Position numbers and translations under genes: made by a program
Shown: positions 28,153-37,349 of the stretch, one piece after another
Layout: each line of letters opens with the position of its first letter
How positions within the stretch are numbered: the stretch's first letter is position 1
The notes under the pieces: model-generated
What the model saw: only the letters and a program-made list of their open reading frames with translations
The model's database searches: none
What the model was told of the DNA's origin: nothing
DNA from: Sporolactobacillus sp. CQH2019
Lineage (GTDB): Bacteria; Bacillota; Bacilli; Bacillales; Sporolactobacillaceae
Assembly (NCBI RefSeq): GCF_028765345.1
Contig: NZ_JARAJZ010000008.1
Location: 162,911 to 226,910, forward strand
Reading direction: 5' to 3'
Length of the DNA: 64,000 bases

Positions 28153-28475
28153 CTCTCTTTCACAATTCCTTCTTTAAAGAGATGTTCGAAGGAAGAGCAG
28201 AATTTTCGCGAAGAAGAAAACCTTTCGTCTCCCCCTGCCTTCCTGCCTTCCCGCTTCGAACAGGTCCTTGTAACACTGTCGCCGTTTCCGTTGCGGCGTA
28301 TTCACAGTATTCACCTCATTTTCCTTCCTCATTATACAGGATGCGGCGAACGAAGGTCGACCTGTTTTTTTATATTTCCGAGTAAAAAGATTTAATTTAC
28401 GTAAAAAAAGTTTGGCAGCTGTAAAAAGTTGCAGAAGGGCACTGCCAGGCGATATGATCAGAAGAGAAGGGATGG
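28153..28475. other. Divergent intergenic region cysK-thpR
   Basis: About 320 bp between divergent genes. Reading frames on both strands lack ribosome sites. It should hold two promoters; I cannot place them reliably. Confidence 0.35.
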
Positions 28476-29033
28476 ATGACAATGCCTGAACACTATTTTC
28501 TTGCCATACCCGTCCCTGACACGATCGGCCGGCTGCTGGCAGCAGATGCGGATCGGCTGCGCCGGACATGTACGTATCGTTATTGGACGGATTCCCGCGA
28601 CTGCCATATTACTCTGTTTTTCTTTGGCGCTCTCGCTTCAGAAAAACTGGGACCGATCAGTCATTCGATGGAGCTGCTTGCGCGGGAGACGGCCCCGTTG
28701 TGCCTGACGCTTTCCGACATGACCGGATTCGGGGATCAACGGCACCCGCGTGTGATCTATGCGGATCTGGAACCGTCTGCAGAGCTTTTCCGGCTCAGAG
28801 CGCGTGCGGCGGACAGGCTGTCCCGCCAGGGCCTGTCTCTGGAGCGCCGGCCGTTTAAGCCTCATATTACCGTGGCTAAAAAGTGGTCGTCCGGAACGGC
28901 TGCCGCTATAACGGCCGGAGATTCGCCGTGGCGCGGCTTGTCATGGAAGGCGGACGGCATGATCCTGTACACGGTTCGGCCGGGCAGGCTTCCCCGCTAT
29001 CTTCCGCTCAAACATTTTCTTTTCGGAGGGTGA
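28476..29033 (+). CDS. thpR: RNA 2',3'-cyclic phosphodiesterase ThpR (YtlP)
   Basis: A 185-residue 2H phosphoesterase. The two catalytic HxT motifs are HITLFFFG (about residue 45) and HITVAKKW (about residue 130). It opens 2',3'-cyclic phosphates on RNA to 2'-phosphates. Two in-frame starts, ATG 28476 and ATG 28482, are possible after GAGAAGGG. It is followed by ytlQ, as in B. subtilis. Confidence 0.88.
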   Translation: MTMPEHYFLAIPVPDTIGRLLAADADRLRRTCTYRYWTDSRDCHITLFFFGALASEKLGPISHSMELLARETAPLCLTLSDMTGFGDQRHPRVIYADLEPSAELFRLRARAADRLSRQGLSLERRPFKPHITVAKKWSSGTAAAITAGDSPWRGLSWKADGMILYTVRPGRLPRYLPLKHFLFGG

Positions 29034-29085
29034 TAACGGGACCCTCCGCCGCCTGTTTTGTACTACAATAAGAGGGGAAGAAGGG

Positions 29086-29898
29086 GTGGATGAGAGGAGT
29101 ATGGCTCAGCTGATAAAAATCAGGCAGTGCGTTTCACGCTATCAGATCGATCTGCCCGGATATGCCGGCCGCTTTGTCTGGCTTAAAAGCAGGAGACTTG
29201 CCGAATGGAAGGAGGAAAGAGGACTTCAGGACACGGATCGGAGCCTCTCAGGTGCAAAAGATACGACGCTTCCTGCGGATCCGGAGAGGCTATTTTATGA
29301 ATGGCTGTTTGAAGAACAGCTGGACTGGGCAACGAGAACGGCGGACAAACATTCTCCGTGCCCGAATGAAGTGCACGGCCAGAACTGGCTGAAGAAAATT
29401 CTGCGGGCGGTTAACGATGTTTCATTCGTGCTGTATTGTCCGGTGCTGCTTTCAAAATCAGCGGCTGTCCAGCTTGATTCGCTGCTCATTACCAATGATA
29501 CGATCTGGTGCATTAAACCCCTGATCGGGGAAGAAGGCAGCGTTTTCCAGGAGGTGTCGGCCCGTAAATGGCGGGAGATCCTGACAGGGTCGGTACGGGA
29601 ACGGCTTAATCCGCTGATCTCTCTGGTCAGAACGGAAAGCGTCGTGTCCTCATTGATGAGCAATCTGGGGATCAAAATGAAGACAGCGGGAGCCGTCTTC
29701 GCTCCGGAAAGTTATATCGAATTTGTGCATAGAAAACCGGATATTCGTTGTATTGATCTGCGCAGCAAGAGAGATTGGTATGAAGAGCTTTCCGCGCATT
29801 CTCTGATGCTGAAAAAGGAACAGATCACAGCGGCCGAAACGCTGCTGGCTCACAGCGAGACGGATGCGGAAATGCGGTTTCAGGACGCCGGAATTTAG
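29086..29898 (+). CDS. ytlQ: YtlQ-like protein, NERD-type nuclease-related
   Basis: A 270-residue protein. The start MAQLIKIRQCVSRYQIDL at the second ATG (29101) and the position after ytlP match YtlQ. The central part (LPADPERLFYEWLFEEQLDWA, then DSLLITNDTIWCIK) fits the NERD-like nuclease-related region of that family. GTG 29086 has the better ribosome site (GGGGAAG); ATG 29101 has GAGGAG too close. Function is unknown. Confidence 0.7.
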   Translation: MDERSMAQLIKIRQCVSRYQIDLPGYAGRFVWLKSRRLAEWKEERGLQDTDRSLSGAKDTTLPADPERLFYEWLFEEQLDWATRTADKHSPCPNEVHGQNWLKKILRAVNDVSFVLYCPVLLSKSAAVQLDSLLITNDTIWCIKPLIGEEGSVFQEVSARKWREILTGSVRERLNPLISLVRTESVVSSLMSNLGIKMKTAGAVFAPESYIEFVHRKPDIRCIDLRSKRDWYEELSAHSLMLKKEQITAAETLLAHSETDAEMRFQDAGI

Positions 29899-30031
29899 GC
29901 AGAGAATGCGGCGTGTGTGCTTTTTCGGAAAGGAAGCATCTGGAGATTGTTCAATCATAGAGAAAGTGGTATATTTTTATGCGATGGTCCATTTTTATTG
30001 ATCGGATTTTGAAAGGCAAAGGTGACCTGTC

Positions 30032-30832
30032 TTGATGAGATTTTTTGACAGCGAGGAATGGGTTATTTCGTCTGCGGGTGGAATGACCGGGGAGGCTTAT
30101 ATGGCCGAGTCCGGGAACAATAAACTGTTTATCAAACGCAATTCGTCACCGTTCCTCGCCGTGCTTTCAGCCGAGGGAATCGTTCCGAAGCTTTTGTGGG
30201 CCCGGCGGATGGGCAACGGGGATGTGCTGACGGCCCAGCAGTGGATGAACGGCAGAGTGCTGAAGCCAGGAGAAATGTCATCAAAACGGGTGGCCGGGCT
30301 CTTAAAAAAAATACACACGTCCGATCCGCTTTTGTTTATGCTGAAAAGGCTGGGGAAAAAACCGGTTTCGACAGATCAGATGCTGAAGCAGCTTGTTGAC
30401 CGGGCTGAGAAAGGCAGGCAGACGAAAGCGGTGCGTGAGGCCATCCTTTTTTTACAAAAGACGGCCGGACAGGCGGAGCATGCACAGAAAGCGGTCTGCC
30501 ATTCCGATGTCAACCATAACAACTGGCTTCTGGATAACGACGGAAAGTCTCTTTACCTGGTCGACTGGGATCAGGCGGTTATTGCGGATCCGGCCGTGGA
30601 CCTGTCGATGCTGCTTTACTGGTATGTCGAAGAAGACAAATGGGAAGACTGGCTGAATCTTTACGGCTGGGACCTGGATGACTCTCTCCATCTGCGGCTC
30701 GTATGGCACATGATTGCCACGACGCTTCGATTTATGTTCTGGCATCAGGAACATGCGGAGGTGAAGAAAATTATTCTTTTTGAAAAAGATTTGCTCTGGC
30801 TGAATGAGTATGCGGCGAATATAACCTGTTAG
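30032..30832 (+). CDS. ytmP: Phosphotransferase of the aminoglycoside/choline kinase family (YtmP)
   Basis: A 266-residue kinase-fold protein. The catalytic loop is CHSDVNHNNWLLD and the metal-binding motif is LVDWDQA, as in choline and aminoglycoside kinases. TTG 30032 and ATG 30035 are adjacent starts. It precedes trmB as in B. subtilis. The substrate is unknown; sugar or choline-type compounds are possible. Confidence 0.85.
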   Translation: MMRFFDSEEWVISSAGGMTGEAYMAESGNNKLFIKRNSSPFLAVLSAEGIVPKLLWARRMGNGDVLTAQQWMNGRVLKPGEMSSKRVAGLLKKIHTSDPLLFMLKRLGKKPVSTDQMLKQLVDRAEKGRQTKAVREAILFLQKTAGQAEHAQKAVCHSDVNHNNWLLDNDGKSLYLVDWDQAVIADPAVDLSMLLYWYVEEDKWEDWLNLYGWDLDDSLHLRLVWHMIATTLRFMFWHQEHAEVKKIILFEKDLLWLNEYAANITC

Positions 30833-30937
30833 CCGGTTTCTTCAGCCTGTGTTTCTAAAGGAGCGGAGGCCGGCGCTTTTTCAGGAACGCCGGACCGGGT
30901 TATTTGACAAAATCGTTGAGTATAAGGAGAGCTTTAC

Positions 30938-31579
30938 ATGAGGGTACGTCATAAGCCATGGGCAAAGGGGAAACTGGACCGGCATTCGGATATTGTGATT
31001 CGTTCGCCGAAAGATTACAGCGGCGAGTGGTATGATATCTTCCGCCGCGAAGCGCCCCTTAACGTCGAAATCGGCACGGGCAAGGGCCAGTTTATCGTGG
31101 GCATGGCCCAGAAGTACCCGGACGAGAACTTTATCGGCATCGAGCTGCATGAGAGTATTATTGTGTCTGCTCTTCAGAAATGTCTGGATGCCGAAGTAGA
31201 AAATGTACGGTTGATCAATGCGGACGCGCGCAGACTGACGGAATTATTTGCGGAGGATGAAGTGGACTCTATTTATTTGAATTTTTGCGATCCGTGGCCG
31301 AAAAAACGGCATGAGAAGAGAAGGCTGACTTATCAGACTTTCCTGGCACAATATGAATATGTATTGAAAAATCAAGGAACGGTTTACTTTAAGACAGATA
31401 ATCAGGGCTTTTTCGAATATTCGCTGGAGAGTTTTTCGAAATACGGTTTTACACTGCAGAATATAAGCCTCGATTTGCATCGATCGCAGTTTACCGATAA
31501 TGTGACGACGGAATATGAGGATAAATTTTCTGCAAAAGGCCAACCCATTTATCGTTTTGAAGCCGTTTGCGACGATTGA
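30938..31579 (+). CDS. trmB: tRNA (guanine-N7-)-methyltransferase TrmB
   Basis: Makes m7G46 in tRNA using SAM; 213 residues. The SAM motif is EIGTGKGQFIVGMA and the signature FCDPWPKKRHEKRRLT is intact. ATG 30938 follows AAGGAGAGC. A terminator follows immediately after the stop. Confidence 0.96.
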   Translation: MRVRHKPWAKGKLDRHSDIVIRSPKDYSGEWYDIFRREAPLNVEIGTGKGQFIVGMAQKYPDENFIGIELHESIIVSALQKCLDAEVENVRLINADARRLTELFAEDEVDSIYLNFCDPWPKKRHEKRRLTYQTFLAQYEYVLKNQGTVYFKTDNQGFFEYSLESFSKYGFTLQNISLDLHRSQFTDNVTTEYEDKFSAKGQPIYRFEAVCDD

Positions 31580-31612
31580 AAAGCCCTGTGTTTTCCGGAC
31601 ACAGGGCTTTTG
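31580..31612. terminator. Bidirectional terminator between trmB and the PepSY-like gene
   Basis: AAAGCCCTGTG pairs with CACAGGGCTTT around a nine-base loop; T and A runs flank it. Confidence 0.88.
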
Positions 31613-31620
31613 CTTCTCGA

Positions 31621-31947
31621 TTAATTTTGCTTCTTGAGTTCAAGCAGGGTTCCTGTATGCGCGTCGGCAAGGAAGTCATAATGGCCGACCGTTTTCTCCT
31701 CCGCCACGGTCAGGCCGCCTCTGTAGACCCGACTGGTGAGCGCATCTCTTGTCAGTGTCTGGGGAGAAAGATAAATCCATGCTCCGTCAACCGAAAGGCT
31801 TTCCTTTGCCGCTTTTCTGACTAAATGAAGCACTTTTTCCGAGCTTAGTAAACGATGACCGCCGTTTTTAAACTTTTCAACCGCTACTCCTGCGCTGAAA
31901 CCTGCAATTCCTGCGGTCAGGATGACGGCATAAAGACCGGATTTCAT
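31621..31947 (-). CDS. Small PepSY-like exported protein (YtzB-like)
   Basis: A 108-residue protein with an N-terminal hydrophobic segment (MKSGLYAVILTAGIAGF) that acts as a signal or anchor. The rest (EKVLHLVRKAAKES, then GWIYLSP-like strands and a closing HTGTLLELKK) fits a PepSY-type fold. The position beside trmB suggests B. subtilis YtzB. ATG 31947 follows GGAGGGATTATC on the minus strand. Role unknown. Confidence 0.65.
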   Translation of the reverse strand: MKSGLYAVILTAGIAGFSAGVAVEKFKNGGHRLLSSEKVLHLVRKAAKESLSVDGAWIYLSPQTLTRDALTSRVYRGGLTVAEEKTVGHYDFLADAHTGTLLELKKQN

Positions 31948-32167
31948 GATAATCCCTCCGATTTCTATTTCTTGGCTGAGGCACTTTTTCTCAAGCAATG
32001 GCTATCATTTACCATTATAGGCGGAATCATCCGATAAACCAAGAAAAGCTGAGGCAGTGGAAAAATCCGATCCTGATTATAAAAAGGCTTTGTCGCCCGG
32101 CAGTGCCTGCTCGGACGAATAGAGTTATTTATAAAAAAATAATGTATCAGAAAGAGGTAGCTTATCT

Positions 32168-32692
32168 ATGGAAATTATTGGCGTCGGAACAAAAAACCCG
32201 GCAAAGATTGAGGCCGTTACCCGCCTGGTTTCGATTGAAGGGGCAGACGCCGAAATCAGAAGCTTTGAGGTGCCGTCGCGCGTTTCCGCGATGCCGATGT
32301 CCGATCTTGAAACGCGGCAGGGAGCCATGAACCGGGCCAGGGCGGTTCTCGAAAAAGACAGCGAAGTTTCTGTGGGAATCGGACTGGAGGGCGGGGTCAG
32401 CCTGCTGGACGGAGAAATGTTTCTTTGCAACTGGGGAGCTATGGCCGATCGCTCCGGCAGGATCATTACGGCGGGCGGCGCACGGATCAGGCTTCCGGAG
32501 ATCCTTGCCGAAGGCGTCCGCCGGGGACGGGAGCTCGGGGATGTCGCCGATGAGTACGTCCATCAGAAGAACGTGAGAAAACACGGGGGAACGATCGGCA
32601 TCCTGACAGAAAACCGGGTCACAAGGAGCGATATGTTTTTTCATATTTTAGAACTGCTTAAAGGGTTGAGCGAACACCGGAAAAAGAGGTAA
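32168..32692 (+). CDS. DUF84 family inosine/xanthosine triphosphatase
   Basis: A 174-residue protein with the family start GVGTKNPAKIEAV, the SAMPMSDLETRQGAMNRA segment and GIGLEGGV. DUF84 proteins (YjjX type) hydrolyse non-canonical purine nucleotides such as ITP and XTP. ATG 32168 follows AAAGAGGT. It stands alone, with a terminator 35 bp downstream. Confidence 0.85.
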   Translation: MEIIGVGTKNPAKIEAVTRLVSIEGADAEIRSFEVPSRVSAMPMSDLETRQGAMNRARAVLEKDSEVSVGIGLEGGVSLLDGEMFLCNWGAMADRSGRIITAGGARIRLPEILAEGVRRGRELGDVADEYVHQKNVRKHGGTIGILTENRVTRSDMFFHILELLKGLSEHRKKR

Positions 32693-32726
32693 TGGCGCTT
32701 CTTCCGAACGTATTCGGCTGAAAAAT

Positions 32727-32780
32727 AAAAATCCGTCCTTGCAGACCGGGCCGGCCGGCAGTCTTCAGGACGGATTTTTT
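32727..32780 (+). terminator. Terminator after the DUF84 gene
   Basis: AAAAATCCGTCCT pairs with AGGACGGATTTTT; a GGCCGGCC core is inside the loop. Six T end it. Confidence 0.85.
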
Positions 32781-32784
32781 AAAT

Positions 32785-32925
32785 ACTATAAGAAAATTTT
32801 TAAGGATGATAGGGATAAGATAAGCGGACGGACAGATGCGCCGCGTCCTGCGGCCTGTTCGGCATGAGGCTGTCCCGTCCCCGCGGCGAAGGGCTGAAGG
32901 CCCGGCTAAGCCAAGTTTTTCAATC
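32785..32925 (+). repeat. Dispersed intergenic element, copy B
   Basis: The second copy of the element at 25850-25990. The conserved core is 32831-32883. A perfect 5-bp stem, GCCGC-GTCCT-GCGGC, replaces the weaker stem of copy A. It begins with AT-rich sequence (AAGAAAATTTTTAAGGAT) and ends near GGCTAAGCCAAGTTTTT, a small terminator-like end. It lies between two plus-strand genes. Confidence 0.55.
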
Positions 32926-33003
32926 ATTTACTCTCCCCTGCACTTTGGGGGCCAGTCTATGATAAAATGATGTTATTCGGAGCGAAGGGAAGGCTGTTCG
33001 CCA

Positions 33004-33819
33004 ATGAATCAGCAGGAATTAAAAAAGATCCTTACGGAAAAGCTGGCATCGGAAGGACGCCGGATCCGTTACGATCATAAATCGGGCAAAATCAGAGTCG
33101 TTAATACTGACAGCGGGAAGGGCGTTACCCTGTCTCTGGCGGATATTCTGGAACGCAGCTCGCGGGAAGGCGCCCGTGCCGTTGAGGAGAGCGTGTACTA
33201 TGCGGACCGCGCTCTCCGCGATATGGGGCGTTCCCTGAGCCTCAAGGGAAAAGAAAAGCAGATCTTTCCGGTCATCCGTTCGGCTTCGTTTCCGCTGACG
33301 ACATCCGACGGACGGAGTCTTGTTTTCCGGAAACATACTGCGGAGACGAGCATATTCTATGCGGTTGATCTGGGGAGTTCGTACCGATTGCTGGACCGCC
33401 GGCTGCTGCAGCAGGAAGGAATGGATGAGCAGCAGATCGTCGAGGCGGCGGATTTTAATCTAAGGTCGCTTCCGGCCAGACCCAAAAAAGATGTGGTCCG
33501 AAACAATGCTTTCTATTTTATTAATTACAATGACGGGTACGACGCAAGCAGGATATTGAACAGCCGCCTTTTGGAGCGTATGAAAACCAAGGCCCGCGGA
33601 GAGCTGACGGTTGCCGTTCCGCATCAGGACGTGCTTATTTTCGGAGACATTGTTAATCCCGAGGGATATGATATCCTTGCGCAAATGACAATGAAGTTTT
33701 TCGCATCGGGAAAAGTACCGATCACGATTCTTCCTTTTATTTACGACAAAGGAGAACTTGAACCGATTTTTATTCTTGCCGGCAAACGCCGCATAGACGG
33801 TCGAACGACCGATCGTTAA
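33004..33819 (+). CDS. ytpQ: YtpQ family protein (DUF1444)
   Basis: A 271-residue cytosolic protein of unknown function. The KILTEKLASEGRRIRYDHKS start and the VAVPHQDVLIFGDI segment match the DUF1444 family. It is directly followed by ytpR, 22 bp apart, as in B. subtilis. Confidence 0.88.
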   Translation: MNQQELKKILTEKLASEGRRIRYDHKSGKIRVVNTDSGKGVTLSLADILERSSREGARAVEESVYYADRALRDMGRSLSLKGKEKQIFPVIRSASFPLTTSDGRSLVFRKHTAETSIFYAVDLGSSYRLLDRRLLQQEGMDEQQIVEAADFNLRSLPARPKKDVVRNNAFYFINYNDGYDASRILNSRLLERMKTKARGELTVAVPHQDVLIFGDIVNPEGYDILAQMTMKFFASGKVPITILPFIYDKGELEPIFILAGKRRIDGRTTDR

Positions 33820-33841
33820 TATTTACGAAAGGGAGAAGCAC

Positions 33842-34456
33842 ATGATTTTTTATTATAATCGGGAAGGCATCGGTGATATTCTGATTACCTATCTGAAAGA
33901 GGGCGGTCTGCGAAAGTTTGAGCGAAGAGGCGATGTATCGGAAATTTTTGAGGCCGAAACCGGAGAAGTTCTCGGCTACAATTTTTTCAATGCATCGACG
34001 TATCTTCCATTGGATCATAAAGAGGGGCTGATCAAAGCGAATCAAGATTTTATCAGCCGTCTGAATGAAAAACTTTTATCATATGGATTTTCGGAGCGGA
34101 TCATAAATAATGATCGGCCGTTCATTGTAACCGGGTATGTGCTCAAGTCGGAAAAGCATCCGGACTCCGATCACATGCACGTCTGCAAGGTTGATGTCGG
34201 GCCGGAGCAGCTGCAGATCGTCTGCGGCGCCCCGAACATCGAAGAGGGTCAGAAGGTTGTCGTTGCGAAGGTCGGCGCGCTGATGCCGGACGGAATGGTG
34301 ATCCGGCCTTCGGTTCTAAGAGGGATTGCCTCGGATGGGATGATCTGTTCGGCACGTGAGCTCGGGCTGCCGGGTGCGCCGCAGAAGCGGGGCATCCTGA
34401 CCCTTGATCCGGCGACGGCGGTAGGACAGGATTTTTATCAACTGCTGCCTCGCTGA
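33842..34456 (+). CDS. ytpR: YtpR, tRNA-binding domain protein
   Basis: A 204-residue protein. The C-terminal half is an OB-fold tRNA-binding domain like that at the N terminus of PheRS beta: HPDSDHMHVCKVDVG, then QIVCGAPNI and GMICSARELGL. The N-terminal half is specific to the YtpR family. It may bind tRNA; the precise task is not known. ATG 33842 follows AAAGGGAGAAG. Confidence 0.9.
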   Translation: MIFYYNREGIGDILITYLKEGGLRKFERRGDVSEIFEAETGEVLGYNFFNASTYLPLDHKEGLIKANQDFISRLNEKLLSYGFSERIINNDRPFIVTGYVLKSEKHPDSDHMHVCKVDVGPEQLQIVCGAPNIEEGQKVVVAKVGALMPDGMVIRPSVLRGIASDGMICSARELGLPGAPQKRGILTLDPATAVGQDFYQLLPR

Positions 34457-34506
34457 CCGACATTCCGCGGCACTGAAGCCTGCAAGAGTAAAGAGGTGAA
34501 TCTGAA

Positions 34507-36906
34507 ATGGCAGAAAAATGGTGGCACCGTCTTTTTAGCCTGGATGACGGGGAAGAGGAGGACAGCGGCAACGGACATGACCGGGCGTATGCGGGGGATG
34601 GCCGGGAACCGCACTCTGTGGGACGGTTCGAAGACTCGCATCGTCATATTGAAGTCAAGATGGCTTCGCGCTATCCGGAAGGATATAAGAAAGCTCCGGC
34701 TGAAGACGGGCACGAGCCGCTGCGCCGTGATTCAGATGTTCCGGGAGTGCTGGATAAAAACCGGGCGGACAGATCCGTCTCTGCCGGAACAGCAAGACAG
34801 GAAAACGGGAATGCGAAAGAGAAGAAAGCCCCTTTCCGCCTGACCAAAGTCCCTTCTCCGGTATTCGGTTATAAAAAGCCGCCCGCAAGTTTTTATGGGA
34901 AAAAAGCGGATGAAGATTTCTATCTGGATACTTCGAAAGAAGAACAGGAAAAAAGACAGATTGCGGAAAAAAAGAAAAATGAGGCGATGCATCAGCGCAT
35001 CCCGCTTCCTTCACTGAAGACTCCGCCTGTCATTGACAGGAAAGTCATTGAGGAGCCCGCGCTTCACCGCCGGGCGGATACATCCGCTGTGTCTGAAGAC
35101 AGGAACGGAAAAAAGAGGGACGAACATCCGGACGAACCGTCCGATTATCTGTCCGCGCGCGCTCATACGGTTGCTCCGGGGAAACCCGGGGAGACGCTCC
35201 GGCCTGTTCCGGAAGCGGATGGGTCGGTTCCGCACGGCCTGCCGGCTGCCGCAGCGCCGGTCTCCGTAAGTTCGGGGCTGCCGGAAGCTGCGGCGGCGAC
35301 CCGGGAGACGGCCGTACCGCCACGGACAATGCCGGTAAACAGCAGCCTGCCGAGATCGCCGCACCGTCCCCACCATCAGTCGAAAGTCCCCTTCAACGTA
35401 CTGATGTTCCAATCCGATCATCATACTCATCGCAGGCCTGTGGAAAATGGAGAGAGACAAGGGAATCAAGCGGGCGAGTCCGGCCTGCAGCTCCCGCTCG
35501 ATCTTCTCGATGATCCTCAGGAATCCGGAGAAGAGAGTGAGGAATGGATTGCCGGAAAAGAAAGAATATTGGCTGAGACGCTGTCGAATTTTCGGGTTGA
35601 GGCGGATATACTGGGCCATGTCCGCGGACCGAGCGTGACGCGGGTCGATATCCATCTGCATCCGGGCGTAAAGATAAACAAGGTGCTCGGCCTGGCGGAA
35701 GACATCAAACTGAGCCTTGCCGTTAAGCAGATCAGAATTGCTCCGGTGCCGGGGCGCAGCGCGGTGGGTATTGAAATTCCGAATGACCGGCGCAAGCCGG
35801 TGCTGTTAAAACAGATTATGAACTCGGATGCTTTTCTGAAAAGCAAAGCCCCGCTTACAGCAGCGCTCGGGCAGGACGTCTCGGGAAACTGCATCGTGAC
35901 GGATCTTTCAAAAATGCCCCATGGACTGATTGCCGGCGCAACCGGTTCCGGAAAGAGCGTCTGCATTCATTCTTTAATATTAAGCCTGATTTATAAAACG
36001 TCTCCGGATGCCCTGCGTTTTCTTCTGATCGATCCGAAGGTGGTTGAGCTGGCTCCTTATCAGAAAATTCCTCATCTGGCTGCTCCGGTTATTACCGAGC
36101 CGAAGGAAGCAGCGCTTGCGCTGAAGTGGGCCGTTGAAGAAATGGAAAAAAGGTACAGGCTGTTCGCAAAAACCGGAGTCAGGGATATTGCCGGCTATAA
36201 CGGCAGCCGGCCGGCCGGCGAGGATCAAAGCGGAAAGCTTCCTTATATCGTGATCGTGATCGACGAACTGGCGGATCTGATGATGGCCTCGCCGCAGGAT
36301 GTAGAGGAATCCGTCTGCCGAATTGCCCAGAAGGCGCGGGCGGCGGGCATTCATCTCCTGCTCGCGACGCAGCGTCCTTCGGTGGACGTGATTACGGGTT
36401 TAATCAAATCAAATATTCCGACCCGAATCGCGTTCAGTGTTGCTTCCCAGGCCGACTCGCGGACAATTCTGGATTGCGGGGGCGCGGAACGGCTGCTCGG
36501 AAGAGGAGATATGCTTTTTGCCGAGAACGGTGCCCGGACGATCCGGCGGCTGCAGGGATGTTTCGTTTCCGACGAGGAAATCAGGCGTGTCACGGATGCC
36601 TTTGGACATCGGCCGGCAGCGGAATACTTGTTTGATGCGGAGTCTTTTGCCGATGCGGATTCCGAAGCGGACGGCCGGGAAGACGATCTTTTTAATAATG
36701 CGGCCGCATTTGTCGTCGAGCAGGGACAGGCATCCGTCTCAAGCATCCAGCGCCACTTCCGTATCGGCTATAACCGCGCCGCACGCCTTGTCGATCAGCT
36801 TGAAAGCCGCAATGTCGTTTCAGGTGCGAACGGGAGCAAGCCGCGTCAGGTGCTGATATCCAAAAAAAAATTTGAGGAGCAAATTTCGGGCGATAAATCG
36901 TATTAG
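34507..36906 (+). CDS. sftA: DNA translocase SftA (FtsK/SpoIIIE family)
   Basis: Soluble DNA pump that clears chromosomal DNA from the closing division septum; 799 residues. The first 360 residues are polar, Pro/Arg-rich and low complexity, with no membrane segment, which separates SftA from SpoIIIE. The motor follows: Walker A GATGSGKSVC (about residue 477) and Walker B VIVIDELADLM. The C-terminal gamma domain (about 715-790, SVSSIQRHFRIGYNRA) reads DNA polarity sequences. ATG 34507 follows GAGGTG. It follows ytpR by 50 bp, as in B. subtilis (ytpT). It is shorter than the roughly 950-residue B. subtilis protein, mostly in the linker. Confidence 0.92.
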   Translation: MAEKWWHRLFSLDDGEEEDSGNGHDRAYAGDGREPHSVGRFEDSHRHIEVKMASRYPEGYKKAPAEDGHEPLRRDSDVPGVLDKNRADRSVSAGTARQENGNAKEKKAPFRLTKVPSPVFGYKKPPASFYGKKADEDFYLDTSKEEQEKRQIAEKKKNEAMHQRIPLPSLKTPPVIDRKVIEEPALHRRADTSAVSEDRNGKKRDEHPDEPSDYLSARAHTVAPGKPGETLRPVPEADGSVPHGLPAAAAPVSVSSGLPEAAAATRETAVPPRTMPVNSSLPRSPHRPHHQSKVPFNVLMFQSDHHTHRRPVENGERQGNQAGESGLQLPLDLLDDPQESGEESEEWIAGKERILAETLSNFRVEADILGHVRGPSVTRVDIHLHPGVKINKVLGLAEDIKLSLAVKQIRIAPVPGRSAVGIEIPNDRRKPVLLKQIMNSDAFLKSKAPLTAALGQDVSGNCIVTDLSKMPHGLIAGATGSGKSVCIHSLILSLIYKTSPDALRFLLIDPKVVELAPYQKIPHLAAPVITEPKEAALALKWAVEEMEKRYRLFAKTGVRDIAGYNGSRPAGEDQSGKLPYIVIVIDELADLMMASPQDVEESVCRIAQKARAAGIHLLLATQRPSVDVITGLIKSNIPTRIAFSVASQADSRTILDCGGAERLLGRGDMLFAENGARTIRRLQGCFVSDEEIRRVTDAFGHRPAAEYLFDAESFADADSEADGREDDLFNNAAAFVVEQGQASVSSIQRHFRIGYNRAARLVDQLESRNVVSGANGSKPRQVLISKKKFEEQISGDKSY

Positions 36907-37349
36907 TAAAATTTGCTTTTACAACCTCGTCGATAAAGGTTAAAATAGGTGTCGAGAATTTTTTCTTAACTTTTATGAAACAGGTTTTTCATGTCTGACA
37001 GACTGACCGGCTGCGTCTTCGGTTTTCCGAAAACGCGAAGGGCGGTTTCTGTTGACTGTTTTGTTTTCCGAAAGGATGAAATGATTCGGCAGGAACGAAA
37101 AATAAGGCCGGTTTCACTGACAGCGGCATCCGGGCGCTCCAGGGCCGGTGCGGACGTTCGCGGGCGGTGCATGCCGCAGGTATTTGACGGGAAAAATAGG
37201 AAACGGGCACGGGATAGCGAAATACGTTATGGCCGGACGATCATCATGACTGCTTTAATCAAGGCAAAAACACTTATTGAAGTAAGAATGAGTATACTAT
37301 TGGTATCGTCAGTTGGGTCAAGCACGAAGCATGTTATGGAGGTCGTTGT
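36907..37349. other. Intergenic region sftA-murC
   Basis: About 440 bp. A reading frame from 36991 to 37353 is open but has no ribosome site and no recognisable protein. A TATACT at 37293 upstream of murC lacks a well-spaced -35. I see no other element. Confidence 0.35.
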
